Assembly: GCA_030445275.1 (NCBI GenBank)
Contig: JAUCSE010000089.1
Location: 62,001 to 126,000 of the forward strand
Source: Mucilaginibacter sp.
Lineage (GTDB): Bacteria > Bacteroidota > Bacteroidia > Sphingobacteriales > Sphingobacteriaceae
Direction: 5' to 3'
DNA: 64,000 nucleotides
Shown in pieces: positions 17,013 to 25,765 of this stretch (positions within the stretch are counted from its first letter, which is position 1; every line of letters begins with the position of its first letter). Under the pieces are notes generated by a model, which saw only the letters and a list, made by a program, of their open reading frames with translations, was not told the origin of the DNA and did not search any database. A program made the position numbers and the translations under genes.

Positions 17013-18433
17013 ATCGTAGGGTTTAAACTTTCATACAGATCAATATATTCTTTTGCCGAGCGGTCCCACGAAAAATCGAGCGCCATCATGCGTTTGCGCA
17101 GCTGTTGCAGCTGGGTATTATTTTGGTATAGTGTATAGGCTCGAAAAATAGCGTAGCAGATATCGTCAACACTGGCATTATTAAAGCGGATACCGTAGCC
17201 TCCTTCATCGCCAAAATCAATCACGGAGTCTATCAATCCGCCGGTACTGCGCACCAAAGGCATAGTGCCGTATCTTAACGAGTACAATTGGTTGAGGCCA
17301 CATGGTTCTACCCGCGATGGCATCAGTAAAAAGTCGGCACCGGCATAAATAAGGTGGGCAAGCGCTTCGTCATAGCCAATAAACACATTGCATTGTCCGG
17401 GATATTTATCCCTAAGCTCCAGCAAGGCGGCTTCCATTTCCTTATCGCCCGATCCTAATATCATGAAGCTCAACTGGCCTTCATTTTCTCTAAGACTACG
17501 TTCTATAGCCTCAGGCAACAGGTCGGCACCTTTTTCAACCACCAGGCGACCGATGAAGGTAAATAAGGGCTTATTGGGGTTTAATCCAAACCGTTCGCAA
17601 ATAACGTTTTTATTAGCCTGCTTGCCTTTTATCACTTGTTTGGCAGTAAAATTAGCGGCTATCATAGCATCGGTTTTGGGGTCCCAAACCTCGGTGTCAA
17701 TACCGTTTATAATGCCGTACCCTTTGGCGCTTTCTATATAAAACAAATACTCCAGTCCGTTAGAACTTACAGAAAGTTCATGCAGATAGGTGGGCGATAC
17801 AGTAGTATAACGCCAGCAGCATTTTACCGCCGCCGCCAGCGGGTTGATTCCCCCGGCCCAGTCAAGCAGGCCTGTCTGGGAAAGATCGATCTCCGGGAGG
17901 TATGACAGCTGATCCCAGCCAAAAGCGCCATGGTACTGCCCGTTGTGAATGGTGAATACAGTAGCTGTATTTGCCAGGCGCTGGTATAACTTGGAATGAT
18001 ACATTAAAAACGGTACCAAACCAGAATGATGATCATGGCAATGGATAACATCGGGCGTTTGATAGGTATAGCTTATCCAATCTAAAAAAGCCAACTGAAA
18101 AGCGATGAACTGTTCCCTTTCATCAGGGTAGCTGTACACCTCTTCGCGATCGAGCAAGCCAGGTATCTTCACTAAAAAAAGTTCGAAGCCAAGCTTGTTG
18201 GTTTTTTCCTTTAATATTTCAAAATACAACCTGCGGGAGCCCAGCAAAGTGGCCGCGCTGAATACCACATCAAATTCGTTTTCGCGGGTAAATTTGCGGT
18301 CGTAATAAGGCATTACAACAGCAGCCTGCAGCCCTGCCATATTTTGATATTTTGGCAGTGCACCTACAACATCAGCCAGGCCGCCAACTTTGGCAACCGG
18401 GTAACACTCAGCACTCAGATGGAATATTTTCAT
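17009..18433 (-). CDS. glgA: Glycogen synthase (ADP-glucose), GT5
   Basis: 474 residues. The ADP-glucose-binding KVGGLADVVGALP motif lies at residues 15-27, and the C-terminal GT-B half contains FIGRLVVEKGADL and PSRVEPCGLNQLYSLRYG with the EPCGLNQ donor-site motif. It extends alpha-1,4-glucan using the product of GlgC, encoded immediately downstream with a 4-bp overlap. First gene of the pair; no clear promoter box was found in the repeat-filled region upstream. Confidence 0.97.
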   Translation of the reverse strand: MKIFHLSAECYPVAKVGGLADVVGALPKYQNMAGLQAAVVMPYYDRKFTRENEFDVVFSAATLLGSRRLYFEILKEKTNKLGFELFLVKIPGLLDREEVYSYPDEREQFIAFQLAFLDWISYTYQTPDVIHCHDHHSGLVPFLMYHSKLYQRLANTATVFTIHNGQYHGAFGWDQLSYLPEIDLSQTGLLDWAGGINPLAAAVKCCWRYTTVSPTYLHELSVSSNGLEYLFYIESAKGYGIINGIDTEVWDPKTDAMIAANFTAKQVIKGKQANKNVICERFGLNPNKPLFTFIGRLVVEKGADLLPEAIERSLRENEGQLSFMILGSGDKEMEAALLELRDKYPGQCNVFIGYDEALAHLIYAGADFLLMPSRVEPCGLNQLYSLRYGTMPLVRSTGGLIDSVIDFGDEGGYGIRFNNASVDDICYAIFRAYTLYQNNTQLQQLRKRMMALDFSWDRSAKEYIDLYESLNPTI

Positions 18434-18668
18434 TCAGGTTTTATTGGCTCAATTTAAGCAAAGATTACTAAATGAGAAACCTATAACGATTAATATAGTT
18501 TTTGAAATTTAGACAGATTAATGTCAAAAACTTATTAAGGTTTTATGCTTTAATTTGAAGTATTTGCACTAAAAACGAGGAAATGGAAGGAAGTGTGATC
18601 GGGGCTTTAGATACACTAAGCAGGCTCGGTGTTATGAAAAACGCTATATCCGGAGTAACAGGCAAAAT

Positions 18669-18692
18669 AATGTTGGTGTTGTCACCAACATT
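18669..18692. repeat. AATGTTGGTG hairpin, copy 1
   Basis: A perfect 10-bp stem with a TTGT loop. A second copy with a 9-bp stem is at 19099-19120, bracketing the composite region. Confidence 0.7.
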
Positions 18693-18721
18693 GGCGAAAA
18701 AAAGAAAGCCAGGGCATGTGC

Positions 18722-18860
18722 GATTCCTTCCTTGGGGAAGGGGAGGAAGGGGTTTCTTGAATATAGCAAAACTGTACTATTTGCATAAACCCCTCCCTGC
18801 CTTTGCACTCAATCCACTTCACCCCTCCCAATGCAGGGAATTAAAAAAATGCCCTGCATT
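18722..18860. repeat. Purine-rich inverted repeats (GGGAGG/CCCTCCC and AATGCAGGG)
   Basis: GGAAGGGGTTT-type sequence near 18741-18754 pairs with AAACCCCTCCC near 18787. A second stem, AATGCAGGG (18830-18838) with CCCTGCATT (18852-18860), encloses an A-rich loop. Related in style to the CCTCTCC hairpins. Confidence 0.55.
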
Positions 18861-18861
18861 G

Positions 18862-18966
18862 GCGCAAGTCTTGTGTTGTGAAATTGTGAGGAAAGGCTGA
18901 CTTGTGACTTTAAAGCCGAGGAAGCACAAGTCATCTGCCCACGAAACATCCGCACAAGACTTGCGC
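18862..18966. repeat. GCGCAAGTCTTGTG long inverted repeat
   Basis: Fourteen bases at 18862-18875 are the exact complement of 18953-18966. The right half (ACAAGTCATC...CACAAGACTTGCGC) matches the solitary copy at 13511-13562. Confidence 0.75.
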
Positions 18967-18991
18967 TAAAGGGGGAAAGAAAATAAAAAAA

Positions 18992-19080
18992 TGTCATTTC
19001 GAACGAGGTACGAGGAGAAATCTTATACAACATTCGCTCCGTCTATTGTATAAGATTTCTCTCTATCGTTCGAAATGACA
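18992..19080. repeat. REP/BIME-like element, ATTTC subtype
   Basis: Both halves carry ATTTC/GAAAT stems (GTC-ATTTC-GAACGAGG... and ATTTC...GTTC-GAAAT-GAC). Same subtype as 2323-2440. Confidence 0.8.
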
Positions 19081-19098
19081 CGTCTTGCTTAGATATTA

Positions 19099-19120
19099 TT
19101 GTTGGTGTTGTCACCAACAA
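19099..19120. repeat. TTGTTGGTG hairpin, copy 2, next to polA end
   Basis: A 9-bp stem with loop TTGT, 9 bp past the polA stop on the minus strand. It may act as a 3' hairpin, but no U-run follows. Confidence 0.6.
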
Positions 19121-19128
19121 CAATATTA

Positions 19129-21936
19129 TCAATGCGCTTCCAGCCAATTCAATCCCGTACCGATCTCCACCATAATAGGAACCTCGGTTTTAATGGCTGT
19201 TTTCATGTTGTGCATAATGATCGGTTTAATGAGCTCAATTTCGTCATGAGGTACATCAAACACCAACTCATCATGTACCTGCATGGTCATTTTGGCATCC
19301 AGTTTTTGCGCTTTCATTTCCCGGTGAATGTTGATCATGGCTATTTTGATCATGTCGGCCGCGGAACCCTGTATTGGGGCGTTAATGGCATTTCGCTCGG
19401 CAAAGCCACGTACGGTAGCATTGGCTGAGTTAATATCGCGCAGGTACCTGCGCCGGCCCATCAGGGTGGTCACATAACCGTTTTCGCGGGCAAAGTTCAT
19501 GGTATCGGTCATGTACTGTTTAATACCGGGGAACTGTGCAAAGTATTGTTCAATAATATCGGCCGCCTCTTTACGAGGGATACCCAGATTTTGTGATAAA
19601 CCAAATGCCGACTGTCCGTAAATAATACCAAAGTTTACTGCTTTGGCATTGCGGCGCTGATCGCTGGTTACCTGATCCAGGGCTATGCCGTACACATTGG
19701 CGGCTGTAGCGGTATGAATATCCAGGTTATCAACAAAAGCTTGCATCATGTTAGGATCTTTACTAATCTCGGCTATTATGCGCAGTTCAATCTGCGAATA
19801 ATCGGCAGATACAATGCTGTGCCCGCTATCGCGCGGGATAAAGGCTTTACGTACCTCGCGACCGCGCTCGGTACGGATAGGTATATTTTGCAGGTTAGGA
19901 TTAACACTGCTTAAACGCCCGGTTGCCGCTACGGCCTGGTTGTAGGAAGTATGCACACGCCCGGTTCTGGGATTCACCATTTGCGGCAAGGCATCAACAT
20001 AGGTCGATTTTAACTTTTGCAACTGGCGGAAATCCAGAATGTCCCTAACAATATCACTTTTAGCGGCAAGAGATAGCAACACATCCTCGCCGGTTTGGTA
20101 CTGACCGGTTTTGGTTTTCTTGGCCTTTGGATCAAGCATCAGCTTTTCAAACAGCACTTCGCCCAGTTGTTTTGGCGATGCGATGTTGAACCGTACACCC
20201 GCTTTTTCATATACCGTTTTCTCAAACCCGGCAATATCGGTTTCCAATTGTTTGGAAAATTCGCGCAGCGTATCATGGTCAATTTTAACCCCTTCAAACT
20301 CCATATCGGCCAGTACATATATCAGTGGGTGTTCTATCTCGTTGATCAGTTTTTCGCTTTCTACCTGCTTTAATTTGGGCTCGAAAACGCTTTTAAGCTG
20401 CAGGGTAATATCCGCATCCTCGGAGGCGTATTCTTTGATCTTTTCGATCTCCACATCGCGCATATTGCCCTGGTTCTTTCCCTTAGGCCCAATAAGCGTA
20501 GTGATGGAAACAGGTTTATAACCCAGGTAATTTTCTGACAGGATATCCATGCCATGACGGGTATCCGGGTCAATCACATAGTGCGCCATCATGGTATCGA
20601 ACAGGCTGCCTTTTACCTGTACACCGTACCATTTCAATACCAGGATATCGAACTTTATGTTCTGGCCTACTTTTTCTATCTTTTCGTTTTCCAACACCGG
20701 CTTAAATTCCGTTGCTATGCTTTTTGCCTCATCCTGATTGGCCGGAACGGGCACATACCATGCCTCGCCTGCTTTTATGGCGAAGGAAAGCCCCACCAGT
20801 TCACAATTATTAGCATCAGTGCCTGTAGTTTCGGTATCAAAGCAAATGCTTTGTTGTTGCAACAATAAGGCTATCAGTTCGGCACGTTTTTCAAATGTAT
20901 CGGCCAGGTGATATTGGTGTGGTACATTGTCAATGTTTTTTGAGGCGATGGCGGGCGCTTCATAAATATCCTCTACATCAACCGTCATGGTGGTGCGGGC
21001 GGTGGCTACAGGATCGCCAAACAGATCGGTTTGCACCGAAACGGCCTTCATTTCGGTAACGCTGAAATCGTCGCCAAAAACGCGCCGGCCCAGGGTACGG
21101 AATTCCAACTCGGCAAAAAGTGGCTCCAGCAGATCTTTACTTGGCGCACCCATTTCCAACCCTTCTTCGTCCAGTTCAACAGGTACATTCAACAGAATGG
21201 TAGCTAACTTTTTAGATAGCAGGCCCTGCTCCGCAAAATTCTCCACGTTTTCACGCTGTTTACCTTTTAACTCGTGGCTATGGGCAATAATCTCCTCCAT
21301 CGAGCCATATTGCTTGATGAGGGCTTTGGCTGTTTTTTCGCCAATGCCCGGGATACCGGGAATGTTGTCGACAGCATCACCCCATAAACCCAAAATATCA
21401 ATTACCTGTTCTACGCGTTCTATTTCCCATTTTTCCAACACCTCCTTAACACCCAGTATCTCCATTTCGTTACCCATGCGGGCCGGTTTATAGATACGGA
21501 TATTTTCGGATACCAGCTGCGCAAAATCCTTATCAGGGGTCATGCAGTAAACCTGGTAGCCCTTTTGCTCGGCCTTTTTGGCCAGGGTGCCTATAATATC
21601 ATCAGCCTCATAGCCATCAGAAGTAATAACCGGGATATTAAAACCCAATATCACCTTAATTACATAGGGTAGGGCCTTGGAAAGGTCTTCGGGCATGGTC
21701 TCGCGGTGGGCTTTGTAATCCGCATAATCAGTATGGCGTTCGGTTGGCGCCTCGGTATCAAATACTACGGCCATGTGCGTTGGCTTTTCTTTTTTTAACA
21801 CCTCAAGCAGGGTATTGGTAAAACCCATAACCGCCGAGGTATTTAATCCGCCCGAGGTAAACCGTGGACTTTTACTTAAAGCAAAATGCGCCCGGTAAAT
21901 AAGGGCCATGCCATCCAAAAGAAATAGTTTTTTCAT
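19129..21936 (-). CDS. polA: DNA polymerase I
   Basis: 935 residues with three domains in order: 5'-3' exonuclease (1-290, with DGYEADDIIG), 3'-5' exonuclease (about 330-530) and polymerase (about 540-935). The proofreading site looks intact: FDTETTGTD near 362, DTMMAHYVIDPD and YASEDAD. Polymerase motifs: DYSQIELR (about 710), RRNAKAVNFGIIYGQS and QVHDELVFD (about 890). Functions in Okazaki maturation and repair. Many bacterial Pol I enzymes have lost proofreading residues; this one keeps them. Upstream is an iterated-word repeat region with a possible TATTTTTG box at 22017-22024. Confidence 0.98.
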   Translation of the reverse strand: MKKLFLLDGMALIYRAHFALSKSPRFTSGGLNTSAVMGFTNTLLEVLKKEKPTHMAVVFDTEAPTERHTDYADYKAHRETMPEDLSKALPYVIKVILGFNIPVITSDGYEADDIIGTLAKKAEQKGYQVYCMTPDKDFAQLVSENIRIYKPARMGNEMEILGVKEVLEKWEIERVEQVIDILGLWGDAVDNIPGIPGIGEKTAKALIKQYGSMEEIIAHSHELKGKQRENVENFAEQGLLSKKLATILLNVPVELDEEGLEMGAPSKDLLEPLFAELEFRTLGRRVFGDDFSVTEMKAVSVQTDLFGDPVATARTTMTVDVEDIYEAPAIASKNIDNVPHQYHLADTFEKRAELIALLLQQQSICFDTETTGTDANNCELVGLSFAIKAGEAWYVPVPANQDEAKSIATEFKPVLENEKIEKVGQNIKFDILVLKWYGVQVKGSLFDTMMAHYVIDPDTRHGMDILSENYLGYKPVSITTLIGPKGKNQGNMRDVEIEKIKEYASEDADITLQLKSVFEPKLKQVESEKLINEIEHPLIYVLADMEFEGVKIDHDTLREFSKQLETDIAGFEKTVYEKAGVRFNIASPKQLGEVLFEKLMLDPKAKKTKTGQYQTGEDVLLSLAAKSDIVRDILDFRQLQKLKSTYVDALPQMVNPRTGRVHTSYNQAVAATGRLSSVNPNLQNIPIRTERGREVRKAFIPRDSGHSIVSADYSQIELRIIAEISKDPNMMQAFVDNLDIHTATAANVYGIALDQVTSDQRRNAKAVNFGIIYGQSAFGLSQNLGIPRKEAADIIEQYFAQFPGIKQYMTDTMNFARENGYVTTLMGRRRYLRDINSANATVRGFAERNAINAPIQGSAADMIKIAMINIHREMKAQKLDAKMTMQVHDELVFDVPHDEIELIKPIIMHNMKTAIKTEVPIMVEIGTGLNWLEAH

Positions 21937-21944
21937 GATATTTT

Positions 21945-22138
21945 CACTAATTGCACGAATTCATTCGAATTACACGAATACTAGCACCTTGGCTTTCCGA
22001 TACAAATGGGTTCATGCAAAAATAGTATTTATGCTAACAAAGAAATTATTTATTGATTCTATAATTAATTCGTGCAATTAGGGGAAATTAGTGCCCATTT
22101 TAATTTGTGTTATTCGATAATATTTTTGCCAATTAGTG
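21945..22138. repeat. Iterated-word inverted repeat (AATTCGTGCAATTAG type)
   Basis: The left arm (21946-21979) spells CACTAATTGCACGAATTC with a second degenerate round; the right arm (22067-22093) carries AATTCGTGCAATTA and AATTAGTG, and further AATTAGTG words follow to 22138. It occupies the whole polA-tag gap, so the polA 5' region lies inside it. Confidence 0.65.
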
Positions 22139-22699
22139 TTATTTAAAATCGCAACTGGCCAGGTGGTCGTTCACCATACCGGTGGCCTGCATATAGGCGT
22201 AGCAAATGGTGGTACCAAAAAACTTAAAGCCCCGTTTTTTCATATCCTTGCTTATGGCATCGGATATAGGAGTACTTGCCGGTATGCTCCATTCGGGATG
22301 ATTGATGAGCGGCTTACCATCGGGCATAAAGCTATACAAGTATTTATCAAACGAGCCAAACTCCTTTTGCACTTGTATAAACAACTTCGCGTTGTTGATA
22401 GCAGCCAAAATTTTTAACCTGTTACGGATAATGCCTGCATCCTGCATCAACCGTTCAACATCCTCATCAATAAAAGCCGCTACCTTTTTTACATCAAAAT
22501 CAGCAAACGCCTTTCTGTACCCTTCGCGCCTGCGTAAAATGGTGATCCAGCTTAAACCGGCTTGTGCTGATTCTAATATCAGGAACTCAAACAGTACCTT
22601 ATCATCATGAGTGGTTTTCCCCCATTCTTTATCATGGTATTCCATGTACAAAGGGTCGGTACCGGCCCAGGAGCAGCGGGTTAGTTGTTTAGTTGACAT
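22139..22699 (-). CDS. tag: DNA-3-methyladenine glycosylase I
   Basis: 186 residues, standard length. The four zinc ligands of Tag are in place: C9 (RCSWAGTDPLY), H22 (EYHDKEWG), H179 and C183 (VNDHLASCDFK). It excises 3-methyladenine from alkylated DNA. Two genes away is an alkyltransferase-like protein and upstream of polA, so a loose alkylation/base-excision neighbourhood is suggested, though they are separate transcription units. Confidence 0.96.
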   Translation of the reverse strand: MSTKQLTRCSWAGTDPLYMEYHDKEWGKTTHDDKVLFEFLILESAQAGLSWITILRRREGYRKAFADFDVKKVAAFIDEDVERLMQDAGIIRNRLKILAAINNAKLFIQVQKEFGSFDKYLYSFMPDGKPLINHPEWSIPASTPISDAISKDMKKRGFKFFGTTICYAYMQATGMVNDHLASCDFK

Positions 22700-22725
22700 A
22701 ATTTATTGGTTAAAAAATTATAAAA

Positions 22726-22846
22726 CACGTCATTGCGAGGCACGAAGCAATCATCTCTATGCTGCACAGAGCAAATAGAACAGTAAAACCTGGCATAACT
22801 GATCTGCCTCCGTAGAGATGATTGCTTCGTGCCTCGCAATGACGTG
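22726..22846. repeat. REP/BIME-like element, ATTGC subtype, 33-bp perfect arms
   Basis: Positions 22726-22758 are the exact reverse complement of 22814-22846; each arm holds ATTGC-GAGGCACGAA-GCAAT. The most perfect copy in the window. It lies in the 208-bp gap between tag and the AhpD-like gene. Confidence 0.88.
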
Positions 22847-22907
22847 GTGGTGTTTGTATTTGGGGTTAAAATTAACTTTCTAATTACTTACAACAACCCG
22901 TTACTTG

Positions 22908-23252
22908 CTAAGCCTCATTTAACTCATCCCAATACTCCACCGCCCTGCGGTAATGGGGGATCACGATAGAACCACCTACCAGATTGGCAATCATGAATAC
23001 CTCGTTCAGTTCATCGTGCTTTACACCAGCCTCGTAGCATTTGCCCAGGTGATATTTAATGCAATCATCACAACGCAAAACCATACTGGCCACCAGGCCA
23101 AGCATCTCTTTGGTTTTAACGTCAAGTGCGCCTTCGGCATAAGAGGTGGTGTCTAATGCAAAAAAGCGTTTGATATTGGTATTAGCCGTTTCCATGATCC
23201 TGTCGTTCATTTTGGTACGATAGGCATCAAATTCTTCTATTAGTTTTCCCAT
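22908..23252 (-). CDS. Carboxymuconolactone decarboxylase-fold protein (AhpD-like)
   Basis: 114 residues, all helical. The AhpD-type motif CDDC (C61, C64) is followed by H68 in CDDCIKYHLGKC, the arrangement used for peroxidase or thiol-disulphide activity. Substrate not predictable. It is divergent from two VOC-family genes. Confidence 0.9.
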   Translation of the reverse strand: MGKLIEEFDAYRTKMNDRIMETANTNIKRFFALDTTSYAEGALDVKTKEMLGLVASMVLRCDDCIKYHLGKCYEAGVKHDELNEVFMIANLVGGSIVIPHYRRAVEYWDELNEA

Positions 23253-23374
23253 GGGAGATAATGTGTTCTTTTTATTGCTATAATATTACTAATTTAATTA
23301 GCATTTAAAGGTATAAATATTTATTTTTATCCCAAGAGTTTTAAAATAATTTTTACAGGATAATCAGAAAAGTC

Positions 23375-23752
23375 ATGGATAGTTTAGCGCCTAATATTTT
23401 TGTTAAAGACATTAACGCAACCATTAAATTTTACCAGCTGCTGGGCTTTAGCCCGGTAGTTACGGTGCCCGAAACCGGTAACGACCTCATCTGGGCAATG
23501 ATGACCAAAGGCAATGTTACCTTTATGTTTCAAACCTTTGTGAGTCTGGGTGAAGAGCTGCCTGACATTAGCAGACAGGATGGTGGTTCGCTGCTTTTAT
23601 ACATTAAACTTAAGGATATCCGTCAGTTTTTTGATCAGATTAAAGATCTGGTGCCTGTACTGAAAGGCCTGGAGACTACTTTTTATGGAGCTACAGAGTT
23701 TTCTATAAAAGATAATAATAACTATGTGCTTACCTTCGCAGAGGATGAGTAA
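23375..23752 (+). CDS. VOC (glyoxalase/bleomycin-resistance fold) protein
   Basis: 125 residues with two beta-alpha-beta-beta-beta modules: NIFVKDINATIKFYQLLGF and later LKDIRQFFDQIKD with C-terminal FSIKDNNNYVLTFAEDE. Resembles single-domain glyoxalase superfamily proteins; no metal-ligand set can be assigned with confidence. Followed after 9 bp by a second VOC gene, so probably one operon. Confidence 0.88.
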   Translation: MDSLAPNIFVKDINATIKFYQLLGFSPVVTVPETGNDLIWAMMTKGNVTFMFQTFVSLGEELPDISRQDGGSLLLYIKLKDIRQFFDQIKDLVPVLKGLETTFYGATEFSIKDNNNYVLTFAEDE

Positions 23753-23761
23753 ATTTCACTT

Positions 23762-24121
23762 ATGATCAATTTTAAACGTGCCGACCATATACATATCTGC
23801 GTTCCGCCCAACAGACTGGAGGAAGCACGGTTGTTTTACACCAACATTATTGGCCTGCAACCGATAGAAAGACCTGATGTATTCTCATCTGCCGGGTATT
23901 GGTTTAAAGTGGCCGATATTGAGCTGCATATTGGTGTTGAGGAGCAGCATCCCTCCTCCATCAGGCATACGGCCTTTGAGGTTACCGATGTTGTAACCGC
24001 ACGCAGGCACCTGGAAAATAACCATGTTGAAATAGTAGAAGAACCTTTAATTCCCGGCCGTGAACGCTTTGCCTTTATCGATCCGTTTGGCAACCGGATG
24101 GAGTTGTTGCAAATGCTATAA
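23762..24121 (+). CDS. VOC-family protein, second copy
   Basis: 119 residues. Starts RADHIHICVPPNRLEEARLFYTNIIG and ends RFAFIDPFGNRMELLQM, the classic DPFGNxxEL end of VOC proteins, with likely metal ligands H12 and the terminal Glu. Sequence differs strongly from the upstream VOC protein. The stop overlaps the convergent alkyltransferase-like gene by 6 bp. Confidence 0.9.
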   Translation: MINFKRADHIHICVPPNRLEEARLFYTNIIGLQPIERPDVFSSAGYWFKVADIELHIGVEEQHPSSIRHTAFEVTDVVTARRHLENNHVEIVEEPLIPGRERFAFIDPFGNRMELLQML

Positions 24122-24448
24122 CGCAAGCTCAATTGACGGATCCCAGAATACGGTTTTAAAATCCTGCACCTGGTCGTCTTTTACCTGTACGCCCTCACTT
24201 TCCAGCAGTTCGGCCATCAGGTTGCCGCCAAAATGAAATTTGGCAGTGAGCAGACCCTGTCGATTCACTACCCGATGGGCTGGCACTTTGGGCACCACTT
24301 TGCCAGTTGCCTGCATGGCATACCCCACCATGCGCGATGAACCCCTGGTACCAAGGTAGGCGGCAATTGCGCCGTATGAGGTTACCCTCCCTGGCGGGAT
24401 GAGCCGGGCAACCTGGTACACTTTATCAAAAAAATTAATATCGTCCAT
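24116..24448 (-). CDS. Alkyltransferase-like protein (MGMT fold without catalytic Cys)
   Basis: 110 residues from the ATG at 24448; the ATG at 24466 lies in a repeat-like stretch. The MGMT DNA-binding domain is complete (IPPGRVTSYGAIAAYLG, SSRMVG), but the active-site PCHR reads PAHRV with Ala57 in place of Cys. This is the hallmark of ATL proteins, which bind O6-alkylguanine without transferring it and recruit nucleotide excision repair. Confidence 0.93.
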   Translation of the reverse strand: MDDINFFDKVYQVARLIPPGRVTSYGAIAAYLGTRGSSRMVGYAMQATGKVVPKVPAHRVVNRQGLLTAKFHFGGNLMAELLESEGVQVKDDQVQDFKTVFWDPSIELAL

Positions 24449-24498
24449 GATTAAAGCTAAATGCATAAGGCTTAAAGCTTCACTATAAACCAGGCACT

Positions 24499-25149
24499 TT
24501 AAGCAAAAGAAAACTTAAGATAGTTAATGTTTTTGTTATCCTTTAAATATTTTTTCTCGTAATATGTTTTGATTGACAGCACCTCATCGGCGTAAGGTGA
24601 ATGGTAAAGATCTTCCGTTTTAACGTGCTGCTTTAGTTTTAGCTCCTCAATTTTTTCGGCAGTATAAGCATGCAGACCATCATTATCCGTTTTTAAATTA
24701 ACACATCCGCCCGGTTTTAATATCTCAATATACTTATTTAAGAAGCGGGGAGAGGTAAGGCGCTTTTTTTCGCGGCTTAACTGGGGTTGTGGGTCGGGGA
24801 AGGTTATCCAGATCTCATCAACCTCGCCATCGGCAAAATAATCCAGCAGGTTTTCAATCTGTATACGTAAAAAGGCTACGTTAGGCACATTTTCTTCCAG
24901 CGCGGTTTTGGCCCCGCGCCAAATGCGGTTGCCTTTATAGTCAATACCAATAAAATTTTTATCAGGAAACAGAGTGGCCAGGTTCACGGTATATTCGCCT
25001 TTACCGCAGGCCAGCTCCAAAACTACCGGATTGTTGTTTTTAAAAACCCCTTTGCTCCACTCGCCTTTAAAAGGCTTGCCGGCATCTAACTGTAATACAT
25101 TGCTAAAGGTGTCTATCTCAGCAAAGCGCTTTAATTTATCTTTTCCCAC
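24499..25149 (-). CDS. trmB: tRNA (guanine-N7-)-methyltransferase
   Basis: 216 residues. The SAM-binding motif VLELACGKGEYTVNLA (about 45-60) and the TrmB signature DEIWITFPDPQPQLSREKKRL are present. It makes m7G46 in tRNA. The first codon is GTG at 25149; MGKDKLKRF fits the family start. A TATTTTTG -7 box lies 16 bp upstream (25166-25173). Confidence 0.96.
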   Translation of the reverse strand: MGKDKLKRFAEIDTFSNVLQLDAGKPFKGEWSKGVFKNNNPVVLELACGKGEYTVNLATLFPDKNFIGIDYKGNRIWRGAKTALEENVPNVAFLRIQIENLLDYFADGEVDEIWITFPDPQPQLSREKKRLTSPRFLNKYIEILKPGGCVNLKTDNDGLHAYTAEKIEELKLKQHVKTEDLYHSPYADEVLSIKTYYEKKYLKDNKNINYLKFSFA

Positions 25150-25165
25150 TTTTTTTAATAAAGTG

Positions 25166-25173
25166 CAAAAATA
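25166..25173 (-). promoter_or_regulatory. Putative -7 box of trmB
   Basis: TATTTTTG on the minus strand matches TAnnTTTG; the -33 position is weak (TTTC). Confidence 0.35.
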
Positions 25174-25227
25174 ACCTTTTCTGTAAATTGTGAAACTTTG
25201 GTTTTTTTTTGACAGGATCTTTTAAAG

Positions 25228-25314
25228 GACCGGGTAACCGGTTGCAAGTTGCCGGTAAAAACCTGAACCAGGTAACAGGAAACTGGAGCCAGAACCAGGC
25301 AACAGGGGCCACGC
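25228..25314. repeat. Low-complexity stretch of repeated AACCAGGTAACAGG words
   Basis: Words such as CCGGTAAC, CCAGGTAAC and CCAGGCAAC recur five or more times in about 85 bp, with GGTAACCGGTTGC at one end. Same style as the other iterated-word repeats, but the inverted pairing is weaker. Confidence 0.45.
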
Positions 25315-25317
25315 AAA

Positions 25318-25761
25318 TTACATTACTACCGGTGGTGGTATCCGCGGAGTAGTTTTATTGGATGTATCCGGTTTCTTTTTAGTAAGCACTTCGTGAACAG
25401 CCGATTTTACCTTATCCCATATGCCGTGAACCGCATCACCGCTAATATAATTTGATGCTTTTTGCGATACCAGGCCAACCAATGTTTTAACTAAAAAGTT
25501 TGATTTTTTAAACAGGGTTTTATTTAAGGTAACCGGCAATACAATTCGTGACAGCAAACCTAAAAAATCCTGGTTAAAAATGCTCGGATGTTTTTCGCCA
25601 TCGTCCTTAACACCACTATTTATCAGGGAAATGAAACTTGAAAAAATAGCTGATGGGCTGCTAAAACGTGCAGCTAATGCAGTTGCCTGTCGATCTTCAA
25701 TAACGCGAATCCTGGAAATTTCTTCCTGCAGATCGTTAATGTTCTTTATTTGGAAGTCCAT
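25318..25761 (-). CDS. Uncharacterised protein of the YtxH/holin-X trio
   Basis: 147 residues from the ATG at 25761 (MDFQIKNINDLQ); the longer reading to 25815 overlaps the upstream gene heavily. N-terminal helix (residues 5-30), a region rich in hydrophobic helices (50-110), and a Lys/Pro-rich tail. No family recognised. It starts right after the holin-X-like gene and belongs with YtxH in one unit. Confidence 0.75.
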   Translation of the reverse strand: MDFQIKNINDLQEEISRIRVIEDRQATALAARFSSPSAIFSSFISLINSGVKDDGEKHPSIFNQDFLGLLSRIVLPVTLNKTLFKKSNFLVKTLVGLVSQKASNYISGDAVHGIWDKVKSAVHEVLTKKKPDTSNKTTPRIPPPVVM

Positions 25762-25765
25762 GGCT

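Larger units (their letters stand above)
18434..19128. other. 695-bp gene-free composite of repeats between polA and glgA
   Basis: Contains two copies of a TTGGTG-TTGT-CACCAA hairpin (18669-18692 and 19099-19120), G/A-rich inverted repeats (18722-18860), a long inverted element (18862-18966) and a REP-like element (18992-19080). A plus-strand reading frame from 18583 has a plausible first 30 codons but runs into repeats, so I do not call it. Confidence 0.7.

Noticed and set aside
18583..18900. A 105-codon plus-strand frame between glgA and polA
   Set aside because: Its first 30 codons look plausible, but the rest reads through hairpin repeats and no family or ribosome binding site supports it.
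21945..22138. The polA-tag inverted repeat as a CRISPR array
   Set aside because: There are no equal-length spacers or regular repeat units; the arms are inverted and no cas genes are near.
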